Shown one piece after another: positions 8,522-17,217 of a DNA stretch of 34,173 nucleotides. Positions within the stretch are counted from its first letter, which is position 1. Every line of letters starts with the position of its first letter. The notes under the pieces are model-generated. The model saw only the letters and a list, made by a program, of their open reading frames with translations, was not told where the DNA came from and did not search any database. Both the position numbers and the translations under genes were made by a program. Source of the DNA: Desulfobacteraceae bacterium (GTDB taxonomy: Bacteria; Desulfobacterota; Desulfobacteria; Desulfobacterales; Desulfosarcinaceae); contig JAAERL010001058.1 of the NCBI GenBank assembly GCA_024230435.1, forward strand, positions 1 to 34,173, given 5' to 3'.

Positions 8522-9505
8522 ATGAGAGATATGGATATTGGTTCGGGCGTGAATACCATTTTTATGGACCCTGATCCGGATAAGGCTCGGGAGTTTTTCG
8601 CCAAAAAATCCCGAGCCATGACTGATAAGCGCATAACAGTAAAAGAGGCTGTGGAAAATTATATCCAGGATGGCTGCTATCTAAGTACGGGCGGTTTTGG
8701 TGCGGTGAGAATTCCTACCGCAGTGGTCCATGAAATCCTGAGAGCCGGGCGTAAGAATCTTGGCTATTACGGGCACACCACGACTCACGATTTTCAGCTT
8801 TTTTGCGCTGGCAATTGCTTAAGCAAAGTAGATGCGGCGTACATCGTGGGGCTCGAGGCCAGAGGCCTTTCCCCGAATGCCCGCAGGGTAATGCAGTCTG
8901 GCGAAGTCGAAGTCTGTGAATGGACAAATTACGCATTGGCTGTTCGCTTAAAAGCCGCTTCCGAAGGCGTCTCCTATGGAATCGTTCGCACTATGATGGG
9001 GACCGACACTTTTAAAATGTCAGGGGCTAAAATTGTGAAGTGCCCCTTTACAGGCAAAAAATACGCAGCAGTACCGGCTATCTGGCCGGACGTGGCAATT
9101 ATTCACGTCCATGAGTCTGATATTTACGGAAACTGCCGCATCAAGGGCATCTCTGTAGCGGACATGGAGCTTGCCAGGGCTGCCAAACATGTCATTATCA
9201 CCACCGAGCGTATCGTCAGCAATGATGATATCCGTAGTGATCCGGTTAATACGGCCATTCCTTTCTACCTTGTGGATGCTGTCGTTGAAGTGCCCTTTGG
9301 CAGCTATCCCGGCAATATGCCGTATGAGTATTTTTCCGATGAGCAACATTTGGCCGAGTGGATGCGGGTAGAGAAAGATCCGGCGGCGTTTGAAAAATTT
9401 CTTGATAAGTATATTCATAGCGTATCGAATTTTTACGAATACCTCGAACGTTGTGGCGGATGGGATAAGCTCAAATCTCTAAGAGAAAAAGAAGTCCTGG
9501 TTTAA
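8522..9505 (+). CDS. CoA-transferase family I subunit A (glutaconate CoA-transferase-like)
   Basis: This 327-residue protein matches the GctA type of family I CoA-transferases. It shows the glycine-rich loop YLSTGGFGAVRIPTAVVHEI, the stretch YGHTTTHDFQLFCAG, and DVAIIHVHESDIYGNCRIKG before the C-terminal helices. Such alpha subunits pair with a beta subunit, encoded at 9715, to move CoA between dicarboxylates or related acids. The related IpdAB proteins are steroid-ring hydrolases, so transferase chemistry is likely but not proven. The start is supported by AAAGGTG upstream. The acid substrate cannot be told from sequence. Confidence 0.88.
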   Translation: MRDMDIGSGVNTIFMDPDPDKAREFFAKKSRAMTDKRITVKEAVENYIQDGCYLSTGGFGAVRIPTAVVHEILRAGRKNLGYYGHTTTHDFQLFCAGNCLSKVDAAYIVGLEARGLSPNARRVMQSGEVEVCEWTNYALAVRLKAASEGVSYGIVRTMMGTDTFKMSGAKIVKCPFTGKKYAAVPAIWPDVAIIHVHESDIYGNCRIKGISVADMELARAAKHVIITTERIVSNDDIRSDPVNTAIPFYLVDAVVEVPFGSYPGNMPYEYFSDEQHLAEWMRVEKDPAAFEKFLDKYIHSVSNFYEYLERCGGWDKLKSLREKEVLV

Positions 9506-9714
9506 GGGCCCCGGAAAAATGTTTTATCCCAACTGACTTGTCTATCAACTGGTCTTCTGCGTTGCGCAAAGCTGCGAATATCTCGATATGCACGGCTTTG
9601 AGCGCCTTGAATACGAGCCCATATCCAGCGCCAATTGGACAAAACAATTTTTCCGCGACCCTAAAAGTATTTTTTCGGAAAAGAATATGATCATAAGACC
9701 CAAGGAGTTAAATC

Positions 9715-10485
9715 GTGACTCAAAACTACAATATGATGGAATTGATGATCTGTACCGCCTCGCGGTATTTAGAAGACGGCAAAACGGTGGCGGTGGGCAC
9801 CGGAGCCCCTTGCGCTACGGCTATGCTTGCTCAAAAGACCATATCCCCCAATCTGGTAATCCTGTTTGAAGCCGGTGGGATTGCTCCTGAATTGCCGTCT
9901 ATGCCCATATCGGTCGGCGATTCCCGGACTTTTCATAAAGCCGTGATGGCCGCAGGAATGTCGGAGATGATGACTACCTGCAGCCGCGGAATCGTGGATT
10001 ACGCATTCTTAGGGGGTGCTCAAATCGACAAGTTCGGAAATATTAATTCAACCGTTGTTGGTGATTACTACAAACCGAAAGTGCGTTTTCCTGGAAGCGG
10101 TGGCGCCAACGATTTCGCATCCATGTGCTGGAACACGCTGATTATGACCGTTCATTCCAAGAACCGTTTTGTCGAGAAGGTTGATTTTCTCACAACCCCT
10201 GGTTACCTGACAGGCCCCGGCAGCCGTGAAGCCGCCGGACTTCCGGACAATAGCGGCCCCTACAAAATAATTACCGATCTGGCAGTAATGGGATTTGACG
10301 ATAAAACCAAAACAATGGTGGTCGAATCCATTAACCCTGGAGCCACCAAAGAACAAATTCAAGAAAATACAGGGTTTGAACTGTTGTTTTCGGATAATCT
10401 GAGCAGCACATCGGAGCCTAAGCCGGAGGAACTGAAAATACTTCGGGAAGAAGTAGATCCCACGAAACTGGTTATCGGCCGATAA
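9715..10485 (+). CDS. CoA-transferase family I subunit B (glutaconate CoA-transferase-like)
   Basis: This 256-residue GctB-type partner of the preceding gene starts with GTG, 7 bases after AGGAG at 9703-9707. Motifs include DGKTVAVGTGAPCATAMLAQ, NLVILFEAGGIAPELPSM and VDYAFLGGAQIDKFGNIN. Glu52 in LFEAGG is at the right place to be the nucleophilic glutamate that forms the glutamyl-CoA thioester (Glu54 in Acidaminococcus GctB); its presence favours transferase over IpdB-like hydrolase. The 209-base gap to subunit A is larger than usual for this pair and holds no recognisable gene. A strong hairpin follows 35 bases after the stop. Confidence 0.88.
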   Translation: MTQNYNMMELMICTASRYLEDGKTVAVGTGAPCATAMLAQKTISPNLVILFEAGGIAPELPSMPISVGDSRTFHKAVMAAGMSEMMTTCSRGIVDYAFLGGAQIDKFGNINSTVVGDYYKPKVRFPGSGGANDFASMCWNTLIMTVHSKNRFVEKVDFLTTPGYLTGPGSREAAGLPDNSGPYKIITDLAVMGFDDKTKTMVVESINPGATKEQIQENTGFELLFSDNLSSTSEPKPEELKILREEVDPTKLVIGR

Positions 10486-10520
10486 AAACTGAAGGTTGCA
10501 TCTGCCGCAGTATTTATTTT

Positions 10521-10545
10521 AGAGCCTGTTTGCAAAACAGGCTCT
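10521..10545. terminator. Perfect 11-bp hairpin after the CoA-transferase genes
   Basis: AGAGCCTGTTT, loop GCA, then AAACAGGCTCT forms a perfect stem. No T-run follows on the plus strand. On the minus strand it lies downstream of the M14 peptidase stop, so it may serve as a convergent terminator. The half-site AGAGCCTGTTT also occurs alone near 172-182, and AAGAGCCTGTTG at 14961-14972, hinting at a small repeat. Confidence 0.55.
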
Positions 10546-10643
10546 AATCACACTTTATCGCCGATAGCAGGGGCGAGCATAGCACAAGCCGCTGGATAGA
10601 TAGAGCCGGTTGGATTGTATAAAGCGAAATCCAGCATTTGGAC

Positions 10644-12197
10644 CTACTCTCCTGCGAATATGGCGCTGACAGGCCCCCATGAACCTTCGGCATCCTGACC
10701 GCGGACGTAAATGATATGCCGGCCGGTTTCCAGGTTCGAAAGATTTAAATCAGCCTCAACCGTTTCACTTTCAGCATTAAAAGAGCCGTCTGATGCGGAC
10801 ATAGGTACAGCCGCGGCATTGTCTTGCCACGGGGCAATGTCTATATAATATTCAGCCTGCGCAATATTCGAGCTGGAAATGTTGCCGCCACCATAGTTTG
10901 TATCATCAATGGTTGCAGTGAGCACGTTGTTATTCAAGCTTATGTCCATGGCATCCGGTCCAAAGGGTAATTCGAATGGTGTGCTACAGGTCCGCAGAGC
11001 GTATTTGAGGGCATCCAGGTTGCCAGCAAGTATGTTATTTTCAAAATACGAGCAGTCCTGGAAAAATGATGTGCCCAGTTCAAACAGGAAAGAGGCCACG
11101 CCAACCTCATGGTAACCATATTGGAACGTCATGCCTCCTCTGTATAGAACATCATCTTTAGCAGCTATAGATAAAAGGGGCAAAGCGCGATCATAGCCAT
11201 TAAAGTATTCAAACTTGGACTGCATGGCGTTTAATCCGGAATTATTCGCCGACATGATTATTTCTCCAAAACTGTGCAGATCAATATAGATGCCTTGACC
11301 ATTTGTAGTAAAAATTTCTTTCAGATAATTTTGAACCGCCTGCACCTCGGGCTCGGAAGCAGGCGAAGACCCGTAATAAGTTAAACTGCACTCATCGTTC
11401 GTGCCACTGCTTCCCCATTGATAGTCAAAATTGCGGTTAAGGTCACAGCCTCTTTTCGAAGAGTTTTGCCCGCAGTAGTTCGCATTGGTGTTTTTTCGCC
11501 AGCTTTGCCCAGCTTCGGCATACTTGCGTCCATCCGGGTTCATGTAGAACAACAAGTGGGCTTCATGGTGATCAAGCATCCAGGTGACATCCGGGTCAAC
11601 ATTATATTGATCTATGAGGTGTTGGGCAAAACGGATATTCAATTCCGCAGTCGTGTATTCACGGGCATGCAAAGAGCCAACCACGAACAGTTTGGGTTTG
11701 GAGCCTGAAATTGATTGATTGGTCAATTTTAAGACCCGCAGATCGTAACCGCCGTTACCGTTCTCTTTATCCCAGGAATCGCCAATATCAACCGTGGCGG
11801 CAAGGTCGGGATTGGAACTGACCATCTCATCCATGATTTCAAAGGCTGATTCAACAATCTTATAGCACTCATACCCTTGAATGGTTCCCTCAGCCTTTGC
11901 AGATGGATCGCGCCGTTTATGCATATCATAGTCAGGATACGCTTCGAGAACAAATCCCATGGTTTTGAGCTTTTTTTGCTCATCAGCATTGGCCAGAATC
12001 ACCAGGTAGCCTGCCTCGGTATCCATTTCATAGGCGTCAAATTCGTCCATTTGAAGAATTTGCACAACGGTTTGCTTATCGGGATAATATGCTTTGACAA
12101 AAGCCGATGTTTCAGATTGGTAAGCCCAGGCTGCCGGAATCGTTAATATTAACAAGACGCAACTCAACAGGGGCAAAAATAGATGTTTTTGTTTCAT
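10644..12197 (-). CDS. Secreted M14-family zinc carboxypeptidase
   Basis: This 517-residue protein has a Sec signal peptide (about 1-25, cleaved after AWA), an N-terminal pro-region, an M14 catalytic domain (about 105-400) and a C-terminal beta-rich domain. Zinc ligands are visible as H177 and E180 (SLHAREYTT) and H308 (IDLHSFGE). N254/R255 (DLNRNFDY) form the carboxylate-binding pair, and E373 (FLFELGTS) is the general base. It should hydrolyse C-terminal residues of peptides outside the cytoplasm, and the full catalytic set suggests it is active. The order HxxE, NR, H, E is that of carboxypeptidase A/T. The closing domain (DISLNNNVLTATIDDTNYGG, then IIYVRGQDAEGSWGPVSA) resembles Ig/FN3-like attachment domains. 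It is monocistronic. Confidence 0.92.
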   Translation of the reverse strand: MKQKHLFLPLLSCVLLILTIPAAWAYQSETSAFVKAYYPDKQTVVQILQMDEFDAYEMDTEAGYLVILANADEQKKLKTMGFVLEAYPDYDMHKRRDPSAKAEGTIQGYECYKIVESAFEIMDEMVSSNPDLAATVDIGDSWDKENGNGGYDLRVLKLTNQSISGSKPKLFVVGSLHAREYTTAELNIRFAQHLIDQYNVDPDVTWMLDHHEAHLLFYMNPDGRKYAEAGQSWRKNTNANYCGQNSSKRGCDLNRNFDYQWGSSGTNDECSLTYYGSSPASEPEVQAVQNYLKEIFTTNGQGIYIDLHSFGEIIMSANNSGLNAMQSKFEYFNGYDRALPLLSIAAKDDVLYRGGMTFQYGYHEVGVASFLFELGTSFFQDCSYFENNILAGNLDALKYALRTCSTPFELPFGPDAMDISLNNNVLTATIDDTNYGGGNISSSNIAQAEYYIDIAPWQDNAAAVPMSASDGSFNAESETVEADLNLSNLETGRHIIYVRGQDAEGSWGPVSAIFAGE

Positions 12198-12677
12198 GTT
12201 GACTCCTTTGCAGATGGGTTAACATTAAAATTCAGGGTAAAATCGATTAGTTGGACTATTAAGGGGCTTGGATGCTTATATAAGTAACTGCAAGTCCCTG
12301 ATTCGCTTACAATTGAATACTATTTGAAATGCCCGGAGAAAAAAGCGGGCGGCAGACAACGTTTTCTATTTATGAGAAGTGTTTTCTATGGCTAACGTCC
12401 TGATAAATAAGTTGAATTGGTTTTCATGAATTTAAAATTCATGTCTTTACGCTAAAAAGATTAAAATGCGCAGACTTGTAATGTCAAGAAGAAAGTAAGC
12501 TCAGGTGAGAGAGTGTATAAATTTGCATTAAAATATATGTTTAAAAATGGGAGCCATTTTGCCCGTTGCTTAAAATGACAGTCCGCAAGCATAAAGGGCA
12601 CAAAAACGCTATATTTACAGCTTCCAAGACTCTAAAAATAACGCGCTATGGTTCAGAAACTTCCTTGCGAGCCTGCA
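12198..12677. other. AT-rich intergenic region, no gene seen
   Basis: This lies upstream of the peptidase gene on the minus strand. It holds no open frame of useful length and no clear structured element. The peptidase promoter should be near 12200-12300, but I cannot assign it. Confidence 0.35.
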
Positions 12678-13052
12678 TCAAGGCTGGATCATAGCGTTTT
12701 GTGCTTGCGCCGGCCATTTTTTGAGCTTTTTGACCAGCAGCAGGGGGTCAACCGGTTTGAAGATGTAGCCGCTCATTCCGGCAGACAGACATTTTTCACG
12801 GTCGCCCTTCATAGCGTTTGCCGTCATGGCGATAATGGGAATCGCAGGGCTGAAAACGGTACTGCCGTGCTCGCGGATCATGCGGGTGGCTTCGTAGCCG
12901 TTCATTTCAGGCATCTGAATATCCATCAGGATAATGTCAAAGGATTTGTATTGCAGTAAATTTAAAGTGCCGGCGGCCATTTGGCTTTGCCGTACGCCGT
13001 ATTTGATAGATAAATTGCCATAGTATTTCGGCAGAAAAATTTGTCTGAGCAA
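12678..13052 (-). pseudogene. Truncated response-regulator receiver domain
   Basis: The frame contains the core and C-terminal half of a receiver domain: [20 protein letters not shown] with the phospho-acceptor Asp in [22 protein letters not shown] with the conserved Thr, and SGYIFKPVD with the conserved Lys. The first strand and acidic pair are missing; the N-terminal 30 residues look unrelated or scrambled, only [18 protein letters not shown] recalling helix 1-2. It looks like the tail of a hybrid histidine kinase left by a deletion. A short functional single-domain protein is less likely because the metal-binding acidic residues are absent. Confidence 0.6.
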
Positions 13053-13682
13053 GTAAAACTATTCAGTAGCCTCGTCTTGGGTTAAAAAACTGTGGCGTTG
13101 GCTTAACACATTGTATTATCAGATTTTTTGTTTGACAAGTATTTTTATTTCGGTTAGAAAAACGAATCTCCATTCTATCGTAATTTTATATTAAGAAAAA
13201 TTGCAATGAAAGCAAACGAAAAGAAAATCAATGCTATTTTTCTATTGTTTCATGTGTATTTATTGTATTCGGCTGTGGCGGCGATTCTGAATTCTAAATA
13301 CCGGGCGGCAGAGGCGATGCTCCGATAGTCACCCCTAATTGGAAGACGAATGAGCCCGCCGCTGAAAAACCGGTTAAATATAAAATGGGACTTGACTTAA
13401 ACCCTCATAGAAGACCGGATCACGCTCTTTAACACAAATCGCCTAAAGTGTATGTGTTTTAAGCAAGACCATATTTTTACATACGATTGCCCTGGTTTTA
13501 CTCAAACAAAATTTTTTTACTTGTATTTTTTTTGCTGTAGCAGCTGGATTAAAACCAATTTCACGGCCACGATGATAAAAAGATCACGATCCATTATCCA
13601 TGATTTACAATCCACGACAGACTATAGACGATCCGCAGGGGGCAACATGAAACATTAAAACAATAAAAATGAGAGGTGTTTT
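13053..13682. other. Intergenic with a repeat remnant
   Basis: AT-rich sequence without a convincing gene. It holds a 21-base end fragment of the dispersed repeat at 13426-13446. The ribosome site GAGAGGTG for the next gene is at the right edge. A 68-residue frame at 13452-13658 has no recognisable domain. Confidence 0.4.
13426..13446 (+). repeat. Terminal remnant of the dispersed repeat (copy F)
   Basis: Only the right end survives: CTTTAACACAAATCGCCTAA, identical to the end of copy D at 23675-23733. No left end is visible nearby. It is probably a decayed copy. Confidence 0.65.
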
Positions 13683-14960
13683 ATGAAGAGATTGTCTTTT
13701 TTAGTTTTAGCTTGTCTGGTAATTATTTGTTTAGGATCTATTCCCAATGTAGATGCAAAAAATGTTACCATCACGAATATGGGATCATATTTTAAGGTTA
13801 TCATCGATTATACTAAAGGCGGCACTGCTTATGAAATCGGCGCCGAGTATATGAAGTTGGTAAGACAAATCTTTCCTGAATTTGAATCCAATCTGGATGC
13901 ATATTTTCTTGATTTAGAAGCTCTCGCCGAACAAGGGTATGTGGCCACCTATCCTGAGATGATTCGAAACGCCCAGCTCATTAAATCTCAAATTCCTCCA
14001 AATTATATTGATGAGATTGAGGGACTGGCCACCGGAATTTCCAATACAAAAGATGATATACCCGGAGACGGCAAATTATCTAAAAATGAAATCTATGTTT
14101 TTAACTTAATTCCTGATGTTTGCCGAGCTCATTCATGCAGCGGTATTTCTTTTTTCGGCGATAGCGCCAAAACCGGCAATAGCCTAACAGGCCGTAATTT
14201 AGATTGGATGTATGGTATTAAAAGCAGTTTGTGTAAGCTGCATACTGTTACCGTGATAAAAAATAGAGACAAATCAATTTGTTTAATCGGTTTTTTAGGT
14301 GGTTTAAGCGCTATCACCGCAATTAATGATAATGGTGTTTTTGCCGCCATTCTAGATTCTTCTATTGGATCGGCGCCCATCAATTGCAAAGGAAAAAATT
14401 CATACAGTATGGATTTGCGGTATACATTGGAAAATTTTGATAACCTGAATAGTGTGGCAAATTATATGATCGATAAGAAACGGCAATATAGCTTCAATCA
14501 TAATATTTTACTGTCTGATCCAACGAATAGCAAAATTGTTGAAAACAATATGGCTTTATTAAGAAAGGTAAGAAGCTATGATTCTGATTTGAATCCCGGC
14601 ATTGAATGGGATTTTGATGAAACAATCTGTGTTGTGAATTCTTTTGTGCTGAACGCAAATACTGACAATCATACCGGCTCCGGGAAAAATAGCGGCAGGT
14701 GGAATAATTTCTATAAACTTACCAAAGAAAAACCTTACAATGTAACATTTGATGATGTTAAAAAAATTATGGCGTATCACGAAGGCGAACCCTTAGGCCA
14801 TATTTACCGTGGACCGGAATATGAGATGATAAGCCCAGGTTTTGCAACGATTCAGCAAGTTATTTTTGAGCCAAACACAATGAAACTGGAAGTGTACTTC
14901 AGGCCTGAAACAGGTTCGCTGGCCGAGCCGGATTATGAAGCTATCGATGTTGATTTTTAA
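13683..14960 (+). CDS. Secreted Ntn-hydrolase, acyltransferase/C45-like
   Basis: This 425-residue protein has a signal peptide (about 1-25, VDA). The segment AHSCSGISFFGDSAKTG followed by LTGRNLDWMYG is the hallmark of the linear-amide Ntn-hydrolases related to penicillin acyl-coenzyme A:6-APA acyltransferase. Cys152 would be the nucleophile, exposed by autocatalytic cleavage of the 125-residue propeptide; Arg171, Asn172 and Asp174 complete the conserved GRNxDW site. Family members cut or form amide bonds in beta-lactams, N-acyl amino acids, acyl-homoserine lactones or bile-salt conjugates, so the substrate is open. The ATG follows GAGAGGTG. A small ORF starts 12 bases after the stop. Confidence 0.85.
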   Translation: MKRLSFLVLACLVIICLGSIPNVDAKNVTITNMGSYFKVIIDYTKGGTAYEIGAEYMKLVRQIFPEFESNLDAYFLDLEALAEQGYVATYPEMIRNAQLIKSQIPPNYIDEIEGLATGISNTKDDIPGDGKLSKNEIYVFNLIPDVCRAHSCSGISFFGDSAKTGNSLTGRNLDWMYGIKSSLCKLHTVTVIKNRDKSICLIGFLGGLSAITAINDNGVFAAILDSSIGSAPINCKGKNSYSMDLRYTLENFDNLNSVANYMIDKKRQYSFNHNILLSDPTNSKIVENNMALLRKVRSYDSDLNPGIEWDFDETICVVNSFVLNANTDNHTGSGKNSGRWNNFYKLTKEKPYNVTFDDVKKIMAYHEGEPLGHIYRGPEYEMISPGFATIQQVIFEPNTMKLEVYFRPETGSLAEPDYEAIDVDF

Positions 14961-14971
14961 AAGAGCCTGTT

Positions 14972-15343
14972 GTGCCTAACATATGCAAACTGATGAAAGA
15001 GGGCGATATCGCTGTAATTTGGAACTCAACTGGCATTAATAAGCAAGAAATGCCCCATTCGGATCTTTTAAATGTGGCCATTCCAGGCAAAGATGAGTCA
15101 CCGGTTCAACAGGTGGACGTTTATTCCGAGAAGATCGAAGACGGTAGCATGGCATCAGTATATGTAGTGCGCACATCTAAAGGCGATCCATTGTTTGACA
15201 GTTCTAACAGTTCTAACAGTTCTATAGGTGGCCAAGACCCAACAATATACCGGCGCAAGAAAGATGATTTAGATCGTTGGACCATGAAAGAAGAAAAGTG
15301 GGAAAGCAATAATAATGAGCTTGGTTTTAACATCGCCGATTAA
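14972..15343 (+). CDS. Hypothetical protein with a Ser-Ser-Asn tandem repeat
   Basis: An open frame of 123 residues that I do not recognise. It starts with GTG (or ATG at 14993) 12 bases after the Ntn-hydrolase stop, with no strong ribosome site. The protein is hydrophilic and charged, without signal peptide or membrane segment. The middle holds FDSSNSSNSSIGG, encoded by a 9-bp tandem repeat (TTCTAACAG) near 15202-15225. The C-terminus is rich in Lys, Trp and Glu. It could be a genuine small gene or the remains of a larger one whose N-terminus was lost. Confidence 0.4.
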   Translation: MPNICKLMKEGDIAVIWNSTGINKQEMPHSDLLNVAIPGKDESPVQQVDVYSEKIEDGSMASVYVVRTSKGDPLFDSSNSSNSSIGGQDPTIYRRKKDDLDRWTMKEEKWESNNNELGFNIAD

Positions 15344-15376
15344 TGTCCGATATTATAATCAAGCCCCCCCATCGTG

Positions 15377-16153
15377 TCATGTAATCAACTCCTGGATGCG
15401 CATCATGAAATCTCCCATATTACCGGCGTATTCAGGAGAACCTTCAATGGCAAGGTGCCCTTTGCGCACGGCGTCTACCATGTCAATCCGGTTCATGATG
15501 ATGGGATAAGCTCCTTCAACTCCGTTAAAGCGCATATGAACAAAAGGCCGGCGGCGTTTGTAAAAGCCGCGTCCGGCCTTGGATTTTCCGGCTTTTACTC
15601 TTAAATATGCCGCAATGGAGTCATCAACCGAAAACTGGTAAATTCTTTCCGGCTGGCGCGATGTCCATTTGACCATTTCCGGGTCGCCGCTTTTGTTGTA
15701 TTGGCTTAGAGCGGTGGTGATCATGTAAAATGTCATTTTTACTTTGAGCCGCCGTTTTTCCGGGTTTTTGGGATCAGCGCCGGGCATGAGGATTTTGAGT
15801 CCCATAAGAAGGCTGATTACTTTCATGAGCAATCCAAATCGCCACCAGCCGCTTATTTTTGGAAGCACAGGCTTGCCGGAAAAAAAGGCGTTCATTTTAT
15901 CCAGGCTGCTGAAGGCAAACGTGATATCCGGATTTTCACAGGTGTCAAAGTTTATGGTGAAGTCGCCTTTATCGATGCCTACCCATGCGGCCATCGGCAG
16001 ACCGCCGTTTTGTTTTGCGGTAAACAAAATCCGGGTATTTACCGAGCTGAATTTTTTTTGCATTCCGGGGTCATCGGTCAGAAGTACTTTCATCACTGGC
16101 AATACAGCCCGTAAAAAAATTACAGATGTTGTTTGAGTCGGGTCTGTCACCAT
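15377..16153 (-). CDS. Double SCP2-like lipid-binding protein (second copy of the operon)
   Basis: This protein of about 258 residues has two SCP2-like (sterol carrier) halves. The first, about residues 40-110, contains MAAWVGIDKGDFTINF and PDITFAFSSLDKMNAFFSG. The second ends with AYPIIMNRIDMVDAVRKGHLAIEGSPEYAG and MGDFMMRIQEL. Such domains bind lipids or lipid-CoA in a hydrophobic tunnel; no catalytic residues are expected. The first ATG after the transketolase stop, 2 bases away and preceded by GAGGTG, is taken as the start. It is the last gene of the TetR-linked operon and paralogous in layout to the first gene at 19682. I infer that it presents a lipid to the aminotransferase or transketolase. 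Confidence 0.75.
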   Translation of the reverse strand: MVTDPTQTTSVIFLRAVLPVMKVLLTDDPGMQKKFSSVNTRILFTAKQNGGLPMAAWVGIDKGDFTINFDTCENPDITFAFSSLDKMNAFFSGKPVLPKISGWWRFGLLMKVISLLMGLKILMPGADPKNPEKRRLKVKMTFYMITTALSQYNKSGDPEMVKWTSRQPERIYQFSVDDSIAAYLRVKAGKSKAGRGFYKRRRPFVHMRFNGVEGAYPIIMNRIDMVDAVRKGHLAIEGSPEYAGNMGDFMMRIQELIT

Positions 16154-16155
16154 GG

Positions 16156-17166
16156 TTACACCTCGTCTTCCCAATCGTCGTCTTCTTCAAAGTCGCGGTC
16201 CATTACCTGCCGGACTTTTCCAATAATGCCGTCCGTGTCAAGCTTGTAGTAGCTTTGCAGATCTTCGGGATAGCCAACCTCGCAGTAGCAATCTGGAATG
16301 CCAACTTTTTCAAATGCGCATCCCTTGCCGCTGGCGGCAATCACATCGGCTACGGCGCTTCCCAGCCCTCCCTGGATATTATGCTCCTCAAAAGTAATAA
16401 TACGCCGCGTGTCCATAACAGCCTGTAAAATGGTTTTAGTGTCGATGGGTTTAATTGTATGCAAGTTAATGACTCGCACACTGAGACCATCGTTTTGTCT
16501 AAGGTAATTGGCTGCTTCTGCTGCTTGAAGTACTGTTGCTCCGCAACAGATCAGGGTGATATCCGTTCCCGAATTGACTTCGACCGCTTTTCCGATTGTA
16601 AATCCGTAATCTTCGGTTTCATAAAATGGCGGTTCAAAACCACGGCCAATACGGATGTAGATCGGGCCGGGCCAATCAAAGGCCGCACGTACGGCGTTGG
16701 CGGTCTCTATGCCGTCAGCCGGAACGATGATCGTCATGTTGGCAAAGCTGCGCATGATGGCCAGGTCTTCTGTGCAGTGATGGGTCGATCCGGCCTGGCC
16801 AAAGGATACCCCCCCATGGGTGGCGATGATTTTACAATCAAGATTCTGGTAACAAATGTCTGTGCGAACCTGTTCGCAGGCCCTCATGGAGGTGAACACC
16901 GCCATTGTGGAGATAAAAGGTGTCAAACCGGATTTTGCCATACCGGCGGCAACGCCGAAAAGGTTTTGCTCGGCAATGCCCACGTTAAAAAAACGTTCAG
17001 GAAACTTTTCGCCAAAGCGGCCGATTTTGGTCGATTTAGCCATATCCGCAGTCAATGCTACGATATCCGGGCGCGTTTGGCCCATTTTACAGAGCACCTC
17101 TCCGTATATTTGTGCCTGTGTCATGGTGTTTGCATCATAAAGGGTCCAGGTCAGTCCTTCGCTCAT
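16156..17166 (-). CDS. Transketolase C-terminal half (Pyr and C domains)
   Basis: This 336-residue protein holds the pyrimidine-binding domain (about 10-175), with the catalytic glutamate in NVGIAEQNLFGVAAGMA, then the C-terminal regulatory domain (ITLICCGATVLQAAEAANYL). Together with the N-terminal half encoded upstream it forms a split transketolase-type enzyme that moves ketol units using thiamine diphosphate. The start follows CAGGAG with 8-base spacing. The C-terminus is strongly acidic (DFEEDDDWEDEV). The location in a lipid-type operon suggests a dedicated biosynthetic reaction, as in aminocyclitol or ketose-derived pathways, instead of the pentose phosphate route; this is inferred. 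Confidence 0.9.
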   Translation of the reverse strand: MSEGLTWTLYDANTMTQAQIYGEVLCKMGQTRPDIVALTADMAKSTKIGRFGEKFPERFFNVGIAEQNLFGVAAGMAKSGLTPFISTMAVFTSMRACEQVRTDICYQNLDCKIIATHGGVSFGQAGSTHHCTEDLAIMRSFANMTIIVPADGIETANAVRAAFDWPGPIYIRIGRGFEPPFYETEDYGFTIGKAVEVNSGTDITLICCGATVLQAAEAANYLRQNDGLSVRVINLHTIKPIDTKTILQAVMDTRRIITFEEHNIQGGLGSAVADVIAASGKGCAFEKVGIPDCYCEVGYPEDLQSYYKLDTDGIIGKVRQVMDRDFEEDDDWEDEV

Positions 17167-17217
17167 GGATTTTTCTCCTGCAAAAATTATTCAATGTAAA
17201 AGGTTGGTCTGAAAAGA

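Noticed and set aside
5939-10485. Glutamate fermentation route (2-hydroxyglutaryl-CoA dehydratase plus glutaconate CoA-transferase)
   Set aside because: Only one dehydratase-type subunit is present, and the transferase genes are divergent with a 667-base gap; a double-cubane-type reductase fits better.
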